DNA of 64,000 bases from Bradyrhizobium sp. CB3481 (GTDB lineage Bacteria; Pseudomonadota; Alphaproteobacteria; Rhizobiales; Xanthobacteraceae), in contig NZ_CP121647.1 of NCBI RefSeq assembly GCF_029714305.1, positions 6,654,501 through 6,718,500 on the forward strand, read 5' to 3'. Position 1 is the stretch's first letter. Every line of letters starts with the position of its first letter. Below the pieces are notes generated by a model. That model made no database searches, was not told where the DNA came from, and was given only the letters and a program-made list of their open reading frames with translations. This document shows positions 42,204 through 51,149 of this stretch, piece after piece. The position numbers and the translations under genes are program-made.

Positions 42204-43073
42204 ATGCTTCCCGGCTTTCGTTTCCTGTTCACTGCAATCGTCCTCTCGATGTCGGTCCTGGTGTTTGGGCTTGGCGCTGCCGCCCTGCTGCGCGCCGCGC
42301 ATGAGGAATTCGCCAACCTCCCCGCGCGGCGGACGGCGCCGGAACCGATGTTTGCCCGCCGCACGGACGACCAGCCGCCGACGCTGGCGCTGTTGCGCAT
42401 CGAGACGCTTGATGACGACAAGCCGGCCGAGAACGCTCCGGTCGCCGTTCCGGAAACCGTCCCCGCCGCTTCAGCGCCGGTTGCGCCAACCGCTGATATA
42501 GCCGCGATCGAGCCAGAGAAGCTGGTAGCGGTGAAGACGCCAGAGCCGATGCAGGCCGAGGCTGCTAACCCCGACACACCCGCCAAGGAAACAACCGTTG
42601 AGACGCCGCCCACGCCGTCTGCGCCAACGGTCGTCGAAGCGCCCGCTCCGTCTCAAGCGCCGGCTGCCGACGTGAAGGTCGCCGTCCTCGTTGAAACACC
42701 GCAACCTGCCGTCGCGCCAGCCCCGCCTCCACCCGCCCCCGATATCTATTCCTTCGAAGGCAACCCCGCCGCGACGAGGATCGCCACGCTCGGCGGCCCA
42801 GCCGTGATCGTCGATGAAGAGGCCGCGGCCAAAGCATCGGGAAAGACCGAGGCCACCCCACCGGAAACCAAGGCGACAGAAGCGAAGGCGACGGAAGCCA
42901 AGCCCGACCGCAGCGCCGCCAAGAAGCGGGCCGCGGAGCAGGCCCAGGAACGGCGGCGGATTGCGGCGCGGCGGGCACGCCTGGCGCGGGAAGCGGCGCT
43001 GGCACAGCAGCAGGCCAACCCGTTCATCCAAACCCCGTTCGCGCAAGGCCCGGTCGCCCGCGCGACGCGGTAA
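42204..43073 (+). CDS. Membrane-anchored Ala/Pro-rich protein
   Basis: The 289-residue product starts with one membrane helix (about 7-30, LFTAIVLSMSVLVFGLGAAALL). Most of the rest is Ala, Pro, Glu and Thr, then a basic helical segment rich in Arg/Ala near 235-270 (AKKRAAEQAQERRRIAARRA) and a short polar end. It may bridge membrane and envelope or bind nucleic acid or acidic polymer, but no domain is recognised. It converges on sseA at a perfect palindrome that contains both stop regions. Confidence 0.7.
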   Translation: MLPGFRFLFTAIVLSMSVLVFGLGAAALLRAAHEEFANLPARRTAPEPMFARRTDDQPPTLALLRIETLDDDKPAENAPVAVPETVPAASAPVAPTADIAAIEPEKLVAVKTPEPMQAEAANPDTPAKETTVETPPTPSAPTVVEAPAPSQAPAADVKVAVLVETPQPAVAPAPPPPAPDIYSFEGNPAATRIATLGGPAVIVDEEAAAKASGKTEATPPETKATEAKATEAKPDRSAAKKRAAEQAQERRRIAARRARLAREAALAQQQANPFIQTPFAQGPVARATR

Positions 43074-43089
43074 CGGCCTGATCAGGCCG
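43074..43089. terminator. Perfect palindrome at the convergent gene junction
   Basis: The 16-base sequence CGGCCTGATCAGGCCG is fully self-complementary, lies between TAA of the plus-strand gene (43071-43073) and overlaps the stop of sseA (43082-43084). It may be a compact bidirectional terminator, though T tracts are missing. Confidence 0.45.
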
Positions 43090-43933
43090 GGCCGGTTGCG
43101 ACCGGCGGGCCGTCGGCGGCGCCCCACTCAGTCCACGAGCCGTCATAGAGCGCCGGGTTCTCCACGCCGAGGCGATAGAGCGCGAGCGTCAGCACCGCGG
43201 CGCTGACGCCGGAGCCGCAACTCGTCACGATCGGCGCGTCGAACTTGACGCCGGCACCGGCGAACGCTGCCCGTAAGTCTTCGAGAGGCTTCATCGTGCC
43301 GGTCGCGGCATCGAACAGATTGTTGTAGGGCAAGCTGAGGCTGCCGGGGATATGGCCGGAGCGCAGGCCCGGCCGCGGCTCGGCCACCTTGCCTTGATAC
43401 CGCTCGTTGGCGCGCGCATCGATCACCTGCTCGGCACGGCTCGAGAGATTGGCAACGAGCTGCTGCATGCTGCGCACGCGCCGCGCATCGAACGCCGCCT
43501 TGAACGTCGCGGGCTTTGGCGTCACCTCGCCCTTCTCGACCTTGCGGCCTTCCGCGACCCACTTCTTCAGACCGCCATTGAGGATGCGCACCTCCTTGCC
43601 GAACGACAGGAACATCCACCACACCCGCGGCGCGGCAACCCAGCCGCCGGAATCATACAGCACCACGGTGTCGTCATTGCCGATCCCGAGCGCGCCGACA
43701 TCGCGGCCGAACTGCTCGGCGTTGGGAAACATGTGCGGCAGCGGGTTGGAATGATCGGACACCGCATCGACGTCGAAGAACACCGCCCCCGGAATGTGCG
43801 CGGCGAGATAGTCGTCCTTCGGCAGCGGCAGCACGCCCGGCATCTTGAACGAGGCGTCGATGATGCGGACGTTGGGATCGCTTAGGTGGGCGGCGAGCCA
43901 TTCGGTGGAGACGAGCGGGTCGGTGGTGGGCAT
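43082..43933 (-). CDS. sseA: 3-mercaptopyruvate/thiosulfate sulfurtransferase
   Basis: The 283-residue tandem rhodanese has an inactive N-terminal domain (VRIIDASFKMP...) and a C-terminal domain with the catalytic loop CGSGVSA near residue 240, the form typical of 3-mercaptopyruvate sulfurtransferase rather than CRKGVT-type thiosulfate enzyme. It moves sulfur from 3-mercaptopyruvate to thiophilic acceptors. AAAGGA lies before the start. A family F repeat separates it from a second rhodanese gene upstream. Confidence 0.9.
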   Translation of the reverse strand: MPTTDPLVSTEWLAAHLSDPNVRIIDASFKMPGVLPLPKDDYLAAHIPGAVFFDVDAVSDHSNPLPHMFPNAEQFGRDVGALGIGNDDTVVLYDSGGWVAAPRVWWMFLSFGKEVRILNGGLKKWVAEGRKVEKGEVTPKPATFKAAFDARRVRSMQQLVANLSSRAEQVIDARANERYQGKVAEPRPGLRSGHIPGSLSLPYNNLFDAATGTMKPLEDLRAAFAGAGVKFDAPIVTSCGSGVSAAVLTLALYRLGVENPALYDGSWTEWGAADGPPVATGPA

Positions 43934-43955
43934 AGGACAATCCTTTCACGCGGTC

Positions 43956-44045
43956 GTCATGGCCGGGCTTGTCCCGGCCATCCACGTCTCACTTTCGGCC
44001 GTGTCGCCAAGACGTGGATGCCCGGGACAAGCCCGGGCATGACGG
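43956..44045. repeat. Palindromic intergenic repeat, family F copy 2
   Basis: GTCATGGCCGGGCTTGTCCC, GGCCATCCACGTCT on the left pair with AGACGTGGATGCCC and GGGACAAGCCCGGGCATGAC on the right. It lies between the two sulfurtransferase genes. Confidence 0.9.
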
Positions 44046-44067
44046 AGATAATGGATAGAGCTTAACC

Positions 44068-44481
44068 CTACGCTTTCTTCTTCGGCTCCCACTTCTCGAT
44101 CGGGCCGCCGGCGTCGCGCCAGGCAGCGAAGCCGCCGCCCATATGCGCGACCGGCTTCAGGCCCATATCCTGCGCGGTCTTGGCGGCAAGCGCCGAGCGC
44201 ATGCCGCCGGCGCAGTGGAAGATGAACTTCTTATCTTCCTGGAAGATCGGCTTGGCGTAGGGGCTTTGCGGGTCGATCCAGAATTCCAGCATGCCGCGCG
44301 TGCAGGAGAACGCGCCGGGGATCTTGCCCTCGCGCTCGATCTCGCGGGGATCTCTGATGTCGACGATCACGATATCAGGGTCCTGCGCAGCCTTGATGGC
44401 GTCGGCGGCGCTGACGGTCTCGATCTCGGCATTGGCCTCGTCGATCAGAGCCTTGATGCCGCGGTGGATGGTCTGGGGCAT
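44068..44481 (-). CDS. Single-domain rhodanese-like protein
   Basis: The 137-residue protein has one rhodanese domain: VIVDIRDPREIEREGKIPGA and the catalytic loop CAGGMRSALAA. It transfers sulfane sulfur or acts as a sulfide carrier; the loop length of six favours a sulfur (not arsenate) substrate. AGAGGTAAC precedes the start. Paired, on the same strand, with sseA, which suggests a shared sulfur role, though a repeat divides them. Confidence 0.88.
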   Translation of the reverse strand: MPQTIHRGIKALIDEANAEIETVSAADAIKAAQDPDIVIVDIRDPREIEREGKIPGAFSCTRGMLEFWIDPQSPYAKPIFQEDKKFIFHCAGGMRSALAAKTAQDMGLKPVAHMGGGFAAWRDAGGPIEKWEPKKKA

Positions 44482-44504
44482 TTGTTACCTCTTGTGTTTG
44501 CACG

Positions 44505-44630
44505 CGTGTCCCGGACGCGGTGCAGCACCTCTTCGGTAATGCACCGCAGAGCCGGGACCCACATCCCTGCCGATCGATGGGCCCCGGCTCTGCGGCGCAC
44601 CGCTGCGCGCTGCGCCGCGTCCGGGGCACG
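44505..44630. repeat. Palindromic intergenic repeat, family H
   Basis: CGTGTCCCGGACGCGGTGCA on the left pairs with GCTGCGCCGCGTCCGGGGCA on the right; inner CCGCAGAGCCGGGAC pairs with GCCCCGGCTCTGCGG. Only one copy is visible here. Confidence 0.7.
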
Positions 44631-44637
44631 AAATCCC

Positions 44638-45813
44638 CTACCGCACCAACTCCTTCATCGCGGCCTCCAGGCCCTCGATCGTGATCGGATACATGCGATC
44701 CGACAACAGCCGCCGGATGATGGTGGTGGATTCCGAATAGTCCCAGTGCTTCTGCGCCACCGGATTGAGCCACACCGTGTGCGGATAGGTGCGCGTGACG
44801 CGCTCCAGCCAGACCGCGCCGGCCTCCTCGTTGACGTGCTCGACCGAGCCGCCGGGCACCATGATCTCGTAAGGCGACATCGAGGCGTCGCCGACGAACA
44901 CCACCTTGTAGTCGTGCGGGTATTTATGCAGCACGTCCCAGGTCGGCGTGCGGTCGGTGAAGCGGCGCTTGTTCTGCTTCCAGACGCCTTCATAGAGGCA
45001 GTTGTGAAAGTAGAAATACTCCATGTGCTTGAATTCGGACTTCGCCGCCGAGAACAATTCCTCGACCTGCTCGATGTGCGAATCCATCGAGCCGCCGATA
45101 TCGAAGAACACCAGAACCTTCACCGCGTTGCGCCGCTCCGGGCGCATGACGACGTCGAGATAGCCGTGGTTGGCGGTCTCGCGGATGGTGGTGTCGAGAT
45201 CGAGTTCGTCAGGTGCGCCGGTGCGGGCGAACTTGCGCAACCTTCGCAGCGCGACCTTGATGTTGCGGATGCCGAGCTCGACATTGCCGTCGAGATCTTT
45301 GAACTCGCGCTTGTCCCACACCTTCACGGCGCGGTTGTTGCGGTTCTTCTCCTGCCCGATTCTTACGCCTTCCGGATTGTAGCCATGGGCGCCGAACGGC
45401 GAGGTGCCGGCGGTGCCGATCCACTTGTTGCCGCCCTGATGCCGGCCCTTCTGTTCTTCGAGGCGCTTGCGCAGCGTCTCCATGAGCTTGTCCCAGCCCA
45501 TCGCCTCGATCTGTTTCTTCTCTTCCTCGGTGAGGTATTTTTCGGCGAGCTTCTTCAGCCACTCTTCCGGGATCTCGGCCTTGTCCATCGCGTCCAAAAG
45601 GCTTTCCAGCCCCTTGAACACGCTGCCGAACACGCGGTCGAACTTGTCGAGGTTACGCTCATCCTTCACCAGCGCGGCGCGGGACAGGTAATAGAAATTC
45701 TCGACCGTCTGATCGGCGAGGTCGGCGTCGAGCGCCTCCATCAGCGTCAGATATTCGCGCAAGGTCACCGGGACCTGGGCATCGCGGAGCGATGTGAAGA
45801 ATTGCAGGAACAT
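44638..45813 (-). CDS. VWA domain (CoxE-like) protein
   Basis: The 391-residue protein has an N-terminal helical region, a Lys/Glu-rich helical part (EEEKKQIEAMG...), and a C-terminal VWA domain whose MIDAS begins FDIGGSMDS at 237-245; this deviates from DxSxS by Gly-Gly-Ser. The CoxE-like family works with MoxR AAA+ ATPases as chaperones for metal-enzyme maturation. The MoxR gene lies on the opposite strand at 46299, with a GlsB-like gene between, and the two may be divergently expressed. Confidence 0.88.
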   Translation of the reverse strand: MFLQFFTSLRDAQVPVTLREYLTLMEALDADLADQTVENFYYLSRAALVKDERNLDKFDRVFGSVFKGLESLLDAMDKAEIPEEWLKKLAEKYLTEEEKKQIEAMGWDKLMETLRKRLEEQKGRHQGGNKWIGTAGTSPFGAHGYNPEGVRIGQEKNRNNRAVKVWDKREFKDLDGNVELGIRNIKVALRRLRKFARTGAPDELDLDTTIRETANHGYLDVVMRPERRNAVKVLVFFDIGGSMDSHIEQVEELFSAAKSEFKHMEYFYFHNCLYEGVWKQNKRRFTDRTPTWDVLHKYPHDYKVVFVGDASMSPYEIMVPGGSVEHVNEEAGAVWLERVTRTYPHTVWLNPVAQKHWDYSESTTIIRRLLSDRMYPITIEGLEAAMKELVR

Positions 45814-45954
45814 GGATGACAGATTGCCCGCTGGACAGCGCGCGTCAAGGGCTGGCGCATGCCAAAGGCCGGCGCATAGCTGTCAGGCCTAGACCGGGAG
45901 GCTTTTTCAATTACAATTAAGCCGTAAAGGGTTTATTCCGGCAGGGGAAATTCG

Positions 45955-46197
45955 ATGGGCATCATTGCGGCGCTGATCATCGGCGGTATTGCGGGCTGGC
46001 TTGCCGGGCTGATCGTACGCGGTGCAGGCTTCGGAATTGTCGGCAATATCGTGATCGGCATCATCGGCGCGCTATTGGCGAGCTGGCTGCTGCCGCAGCT
46101 CGGCGTCAGCCTCGGCTATGGCTGGATCCGCGACATCATCAACGCCACGATCGGCGCGGTGATCATCCTGGTGATCCTGTCGCTGATCAGACGCTGA
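45955..46197 (+). CDS. GlsB/YeaQ/YmgE-type stress membrane protein
   Basis: The 80-residue product is strongly hydrophobic with repeated glycine patterns: IIAALIIGGIAGWLAGLIV, GIVGNIVIGIIGALLASWL and IINATIGAVIILVILSLI. This is the transglycosylase-associated (GlsB/YeaQ) family, small inner-membrane proteins linked to stress. AGGGGAAA lies ten bases before the ATG. It stands between the divergent VWA and MoxR genes. Confidence 0.9.
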   Translation: MGIIAALIIGGIAGWLAGLIVRGAGFGIVGNIVIGIIGALLASWLLPQLGVSLGYGWIRDIINATIGAVIILVILSLIRR

Positions 46198-46298
46198 GGA
46201 AAGCATACTAACTCAATCGCGACCGCCGGACCGGCGGTCGTTTACTGTTCAGGCCAAATCGGCTGACGGACCAAGAGAACAACAAGGCAAACGGATAG

Positions 46299-47141
46299 AT
46301 GAAATTTACCGGCACCAAGGACTATGTCGCCACCGACGACCTCAAGGTCGCCGTCAACGCCTCGATCGTGCTCGAGCGCCCGCTGCTGGTGAAGGGCGAA
46401 CCCGGCACCGGCAAGACCGTGCTGGCGGAGGAAGTCGCGAAAGCGCTCGGCGCGCCGCTTCTGACCTGGCACATCAAATCGACCACCAAGGCGCAGCAGG
46501 GCCTCTACGAATATGACGCGGTGTCGCGCCTGCGCGACAGCCAGCTCGGCGATCCCCGCGTCTCCGACATCTCGAACTACATCAAGCGTGGCAAATTGTG
46601 GGATGCCTTTACCCATGAGAAGCGCCCGGTGCTCTTGATCGACGAGATCGACAAGGCCGACATCGAGTTTCCGAACGACCTGCTGCTCGAACTCGATCGC
46701 ATGGAGTTCTTCGTCTACGAGACCGGTGAGAACATCAAGGCGAGCCTGCGCCCGATCGTGATGATCACCTCCAACAACGAGAAGGAACTGCCGGACGCGT
46801 TCCTGCGCCGCTGCTTCTTTCACTACATCAAGTTCCCCGACGCCGACACCATGGGACGGATCGTCGACGTGCACTTCCCCGGCATCAAGAAGCGCCTGGT
46901 GGAAGAAGCGCTGCGCATCTTCTTCGAGGTGCGCGAGGTGCCCGGCTTGAAGAAGAAGCCCTCGACCTCCGAGTTGCTCGACTGGCTCAAGCTGCTGCTC
47001 AACGAGGACATCACGCCGGAAATGCTCAGGGAGCGCGACCCGCGCAAGCTGATCCCGCCGCTGCATGGCGCGTTGCTCAAGAACGAACAGGACGTGCACC
47101 TGTTCGAGCGGCTGGCGTTCCTCAGCCGCCGCGAAGTGTAA
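46299..47141 (+). CDS. MoxR-family AAA+ ATPase
   Basis: The 280-residue protein has Walker A GEPGTGKT at 33-40, Walker B LLIDEIDKAD near 108-117, and sensor-like SNNEKELPDAFLRRC near 149-163. MoxR ATPases team with VWA proteins to activate or insert metals into partner enzymes; a partner VWA gene is at 44638-45813. A strong terminator follows at 47158-47191. The Mo hydroxylase operon at 10-14 kb is a conceivable client but is 32 kb away. Confidence 0.93.
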   Translation: MKFTGTKDYVATDDLKVAVNASIVLERPLLVKGEPGTGKTVLAEEVAKALGAPLLTWHIKSTTKAQQGLYEYDAVSRLRDSQLGDPRVSDISNYIKRGKLWDAFTHEKRPVLLIDEIDKADIEFPNDLLLELDRMEFFVYETGENIKASLRPIVMITSNNEKELPDAFLRRCFFHYIKFPDADTMGRIVDVHFPGIKKRLVEEALRIFFEVREVPGLKKKPSTSELLDWLKLLLNEDITPEMLRERDPRKLIPPLHGALLKNEQDVHLFERLAFLSRREV

Positions 47142-47157
47142 GCAGTGACGGCTACGG

Positions 47158-47191
47158 CGCCAGAACCCAACGGTTCTGGCGTTTCGTTTTT
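47158..47191 (+). terminator. Rho-independent terminator of moxR-type gene
   Basis: A ten-base perfect stem (47158-47167 with 47172-47181) is followed by TTTCGTTTTT. Confidence 0.9.
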
Positions 47192-47222
47192 CAGAACAAC
47201 AAACCAAAAAAGAACAGGGAAG

Positions 47223-48725
47223 ATGAACGTTCAGGCACAGATCGATGCGACTTCGCCCCGCACCACCGAACATTTCGACGTCCTGATCGCCGGCGCGGGC
47301 ATCTCGGGCGTCGGCGCCGCCTATCATCTCACCACGCAATGTCCGGGTACGACCTTCGTGGCGCTGGAAGCGCAAAAGACGTTCGGCGGCACCTGGACCA
47401 CGCACCGTTATCCCGGCATCCGTTCCGATAGCGACCTGCACACCTTCGGCTACCGCTTCAAGCCGTGGACCTCAGCGCCGATCGCGAGCGCCGAAGAAAT
47501 CCTCAAATACATGGGCGAGGTGATCGAGGAGAACGATCTGGCGCCTCACATCCGCTATCAGCACACCATCACCTCGGCCTCATGGTCGAGCGAGGAGAAC
47601 CTCTGGACCATCGAGGCGACGCGTACCGATACCGGCGAGCAGCTTCGCTTCACCACCAATTTCTTCTGGATGTGCCAGGGCTACTACCGCCACACCGAGG
47701 GCTACACGCCGGAGTGGAAGGACATGGCCAAATTCAATGGCCGGATCGTGCACCCGCAGAAATGGCCCGAGGATCTCGACTACAGGAACAAGCGCATCAT
47801 CGTGATCGGCTCGGGCGCGACCGCGGCGACGCTGATCCCGGCGCTGGCGCCCGATTGCGCCCATGTCACCATGCTGCAGCGCTCGCCGACCTATTTCCGC
47901 ACAGGGCGCAATGCGATCGAGATCGCCGAGGAGCTGCGGAAACTGCAGGTCGACGAGACCTGGATCCACGAAATCACCCGACGCAAAATCCTGTTCGACC
48001 AGGACGCTTTTACGCGCAAGACGTTCAATGAGCCGGAAGCGGCCAAGAAGGACTTGCTGTCGGCCGTCGAAGCCTATCTCGGCAAGGATTACGACATCGC
48101 GACCCACTTCACGCCGAGGTATCGGCCGTGGCGGCAGCGCATCGCCTTCATTCCCGACGGAGACCTGTTCCAGGGCATCAAGTCCGGCAAGGCCTCCGTC
48201 GTCACCGACGAGATCGAGAGCTTCACCGAAAAGGGCATCCTGCTGAAGTCCGGCAAGGAGCTGGAGGCCGACATCATCGTCACCGCGACCGGCTTCAACC
48301 TCTGCGCCAATGGCGACATCGAATTCGCAATCGACGGCAAGCCGCTCGACTTCGCCGATACCGTGACCTATCGCGGCATGATGTTCACCGGCGTGCCGAA
48401 CCTCGTCTGGGTGTTCGGCTATTTCCGTGCGAGCTGGACGCTGCGCGTCGACCTCGTCGCCGACTTCGTCTGCCGGCTGCTCACGCACATGAAGGAAACG
48501 GGTGCGAAAAAGGTGACGCCGCAGCTTCGCCCCGAAGACCATAACATGCCGCTATTGCCGTGGATCGATCCGGAAAACTTCAATCCCGGCTACATGATGC
48601 GCGGCATGCATCTCTTGCCCAAGCGCGGCGAAAAGCCGGAATGGCAGCACAACCAGGATTACTGGGCGGAAAAGGACGAATTCCCGGCGATCGACCTGAA
48701 GGATAAGGCGTTCGTTTACGGTTGA
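47223..48725 (+). CDS. Flavin-containing (Baeyer-Villiger-type) monooxygenase
   Basis: The 500-residue enzyme has the FAD site GAGISGVG at 24-31, an NADP site GSGATAAT near 197-204 and between them the Baeyer-Villiger fingerprint FNGRIVHPQKWP at 171-182 (F-x-G-x3-H-x3-W-P). It oxidises a ketone to an ester or a related soft nucleophile using NADPH and O2. AGGGAAG leads to the ATG at 47223. A family F repeat follows the stop. Confidence 0.92.
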   Translation: MNVQAQIDATSPRTTEHFDVLIAGAGISGVGAAYHLTTQCPGTTFVALEAQKTFGGTWTTHRYPGIRSDSDLHTFGYRFKPWTSAPIASAEEILKYMGEVIEENDLAPHIRYQHTITSASWSSEENLWTIEATRTDTGEQLRFTTNFFWMCQGYYRHTEGYTPEWKDMAKFNGRIVHPQKWPEDLDYRNKRIIVIGSGATAATLIPALAPDCAHVTMLQRSPTYFRTGRNAIEIAEELRKLQVDETWIHEITRRKILFDQDAFTRKTFNEPEAAKKDLLSAVEAYLGKDYDIATHFTPRYRPWRQRIAFIPDGDLFQGIKSGKASVVTDEIESFTEKGILLKSGKELEADIIVTATGFNLCANGDIEFAIDGKPLDFADTVTYRGMMFTGVPNLVWVFGYFRASWTLRVDLVADFVCRLLTHMKETGAKKVTPQLRPEDHNMPLLPWIDPENFNPGYMMRGMHLLPKRGEKPEWQHNQDYWAEKDEFPAIDLKDKAFVYG

Positions 48726-48760
48726 GGTTGGAAGGGGCTGTCGCCTTGTCGCAGGTGCGC

Positions 48761-48850
48761 CGTCATGGCCGGGCTTGTCCCGGCCATCCACGTCTTTGGC
48801 TCCCACGAAGAGGAAGACGTGGATGCCCGGGACGAGCCCGGGCATGACGG
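48761..48850. repeat. Palindromic intergenic repeat, family F copy 3
   Basis: CGTCATGGCCGGGCTTGTCC and CCGGCCATCCACGTCTT on the left pair with GACGTGGATGCCCGGGA and GAGCCCGGGCATGACGG on the right. Confidence 0.9.
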
Positions 48851-48882
48851 AGAGAAAGTTGAGCGCCCTCGCCCAGCAGTCT

Positions 48883-49899
48883 TCACGCAGGCCGCGCCTC
48901 GATCACGTTGAAGCGGCCGGCGGGATGAACACCGGTCAGCGCGAAGCCGCTTTGTTCGAGCAGTTCGCGGTACTGCCGCTCGGTGCGCTCGGCCCCGCCG
49001 GGCCCGCGCATCATGTTCAGATCGCTCATCGCGTGCGCCTTGTCCTCGTCTGTAGCAGACGGCTTTTCCGGCATCAGTCGTTCGACGAGTAGCAGCTTGC
49101 CGCCATCCGGCAGCGCCTTGCGGCAATTTTGCAGGATCGAGATGCTGCGCGTGTCATTCCAATCGTGGATGATGCTCTTGAGAATGATCGCGTCCGCAAC
49201 CGCCGGCACCGAGGAGAAGAAATCGCCGGCGACGAATTCGACGCGATCGCTGACGCCGATCTGCCGAAGATGCTTTCCGGCGGCCTCCGCACATCTTGGG
49301 AGATCGAAAACGGTGCCGCGCAGTGTCGGGTACTGCTGCGCGACGGCGCCGAGCAATTCGCCGGAGCCGCCGCCGACGTCCATCAAATGGGATATGCCGC
49401 TGAAATTGTAGGAGCGCAGGATTGCCGGCGTGACCAGCCGCGTGAGCTCGGTCATCGCAGCGTTGAACTTCTCGACCTCGTCAGGGGCCCGCCCCATCAG
49501 TTCGAAGCTGCTGGAGAAGCCCTGCAGTTCTGCCGCCGTCTTGCCGGTCATCACGGTTTCGAGCAATCCACTCCAACGCTTCGCAAGCATTTCGGCCTCA
49601 AGGATTGCCCACGCCTTGAACGATTGCTCAGCTGCGCCGTCCAGGCCGGCACCCATTTCCGTCAACGCGTAAACGTCCTTGCCAGACCTTTCGCATATGC
49701 CGATGGTTGAAAGCGCGGTGAACAGACGTCCAAGCGCGGGCTCATCCGCGCCGGTCGCCTTGGCGAGTTCAGCCAGCGGTCGCGGACCGTCGCGCAACAA
49801 TTCGGCAATGCCGAGCTTGACCGCCACATGGATGACTGCGGTTACGCGGTGCGACTGGATCAGGTCGAAAAGCCTGAGCGCCGATACTTGCGATGCCAT
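48883..49899 (-). CDS. O-methyltransferase family 2-type SAM-dependent methyltransferase
   Basis: The 338-residue protein has an N-terminal winged-helix dimerisation domain (VTAVIHVAVKLGIAELL ... RLFTALSTIGI) and a SAM-binding domain with LMDVGGGSGELL, LKSIIHDWND and KLLLVERLMP. These match plant-type O-methyltransferases such as hydroxyneurosporene or acetylserotonin methyltransferases. The hydroxyl substrate is unknown. AGGAGGC precedes the ATG. It ends the window's quiet region before the aromatic oxygenase cluster. Confidence 0.9.
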   Translation of the reverse strand: MASQVSALRLFDLIQSHRVTAVIHVAVKLGIAELLRDGPRPLAELAKATGADEPALGRLFTALSTIGICERSGKDVYALTEMGAGLDGAAEQSFKAWAILEAEMLAKRWSGLLETVMTGKTAAELQGFSSSFELMGRAPDEVEKFNAAMTELTRLVTPAILRSYNFSGISHLMDVGGGSGELLGAVAQQYPTLRGTVFDLPRCAEAAGKHLRQIGVSDRVEFVAGDFFSSVPAVADAIILKSIIHDWNDTRSISILQNCRKALPDGGKLLLVERLMPEKPSATDEDKAHAMSDLNMMRGPGGAERTERQYRELLEQSGFALTGVHPAGRFNVIEARPA

Positions 49900-49918
49900 C
49901 GTGCCTCCTAATGCTGCG

Positions 49919-50968
49919 TCATTGGGGATTTCGGATATCGATTATCTTCGCCAGTTCGTTCATGGCTGACCGCTGCTTCCCGATCCCAGTCGTCAGTTCC
50001 TCGGTCGTGCCGCTCAATACGATGTGGCCGCCGGCCTCGAGTTTGCGGCGAATGTCTATATCGCTGCAAATAGCCGCGAGGTCGGCGGCGACTTTGTTGA
50101 GCACCGCCTGCGGCATGATCCTGCTGCCGAAGATTCCTGCCAACCCCTCGATTTCGAGCTCGGGATATCCGAGTTCGCGCACGGTCTTGACGTCAGGCAG
50201 TGTGGCAGCGCGGCCCGGATTGAGGACAGCGAGGAAGCGCGCCTTTCCGGCCTGGACGGGCGAGGAGGACGCCGCCCATGAAGTCACGAGCGCCTGGATG
50301 CGGCCCTCCCCGAGATCGGCCTGCGGCTGGGATGCGTCGCGATAGCTGACGAAACTCATCTTGAGATCGTGTCGCTTCAGGAATGCCGAGAATACAAAAC
50401 GTGGCAGGGTCGGCCCCGACGTCCAGGCATATTTGCCCGGATTGGCCCGCAACGCCTCGATCAAGTCGGGGATGCTGCTCACGGAAAGCTGGTTGCTGAC
50501 GGTGAGCGTCAAGGCGATGGCGGTGGTCGCGGAAATCGGCACCAGGTCGCGGTTGACGTCGTATGCCAGCTTCTCGACCAGGATCGGCGCGACGGTGATC
50601 GAACCGCCCACGGTGTACAGCAGCGTATGATCATCCTGGCTTGCGATGAACGACCCGACGCCGATCGTGCCCTCGCCGCCGGGGCGATCCTCCACGATCA
50701 CCGGCTTGCCCCATTTTCTGCCAAGCGCGTCGGCAAAAATGCGGGCCGCCGCGTCGTTGGCGCTGCCGGGCGGAAACGTCACGATCAGCTTGACCTGCCG
50801 TTCGGGCCAATCGGCGCGCGCGGAAATCGGCGCAACAAGCGCCATTACGGAAGTCGCAAAAGCCACGAACGATCGCAGCCGCCGCGCACTGCGCCGGGCA
50901 GATTTTCCGGACGCTGAGAGACGGGTGATCCATGTTGAACCGCGGGACCTCTGCGAGAACATCGTCAC
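49919..50968 (-). CDS. Bug-type (TctC) periplasmic solute-binding protein
   Basis: The protein of about 349 residues has a long basic N-terminus with a hydrophobic core (FVAFATSVMALVAP) ending near ISARA, then the Bug signature: WPERQVKLIVTFPPGSAND and RPGGEGTIGVG, later PGKYAWTSGP. Bug proteins feed carboxylates to TTT transporters or act in sensing. I use a GTG at 50968 with GGGAGG six bases upstream; ATGs at 51022 and 50962 are alternatives. No TctAB permease genes are adjacent. It is divergent from vanA. Confidence 0.85.
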   Translation of the reverse strand: MTMFSQRSRGSTWITRLSASGKSARRSARRLRSFVAFATSVMALVAPISARADWPERQVKLIVTFPPGSANDAAARIFADALGRKWGKPVIVEDRPGGEGTIGVGSFIASQDDHTLLYTVGGSITVAPILVEKLAYDVNRDLVPISATTAIALTLTVSNQLSVSSIPDLIEALRANPGKYAWTSGPTLPRFVFSAFLKRHDLKMSFVSYRDASQPQADLGEGRIQALVTSWAASSSPVQAGKARFLAVLNPGRAATLPDVKTVRELGYPELEIEGLAGIFGSRIMPQAVLNKVAADLAAICSDIDIRRKLEAGGHIVLSGTTEELTTGIGKQRSAMNELAKIIDIRNPQ

Positions 50969-51126
50969 GGCTGCCTCCCACTGAGCGCTGGTTCGGATTG
51001 CCTTGCGATTTTCGTCGACCATTCAGGCGAGTAGCATTTGCTTCGATACTGCTCGTAGGCGCTCCGCGCCGCCTCCCGATCATGGTGACGGGTAATCGGA
51101 TCAAACAAAATGATCGAGTTCACAGT

Positions 51127-51149
51127 GTATATGTATACCTTATAGGTAT
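51127..51149. promoter_or_regulatory. Overlapping palindromes in the divergent Bug/vanA promoter region
   Basis: ATACCT-TAT-AGGTAT (51135-51149) is a perfect palindrome, overlapping GTATA-TG-TATAC (51127-51138); a third GTATAC core is at 51195-51202 (TGTATACA). They lie about 80-100 and 30 bases before vanA in an AT-rich stretch, and are plausible operators for the GntR-type regulator encoded downstream. Confidence 0.5.

Noticed and set aside
44143..45819. Plus-strand ORF of 558 codons opposite the rhodanese and VWA genes
   Set aside because: Mirror frame spanning two real genes and repeat H; composition not protein-like.
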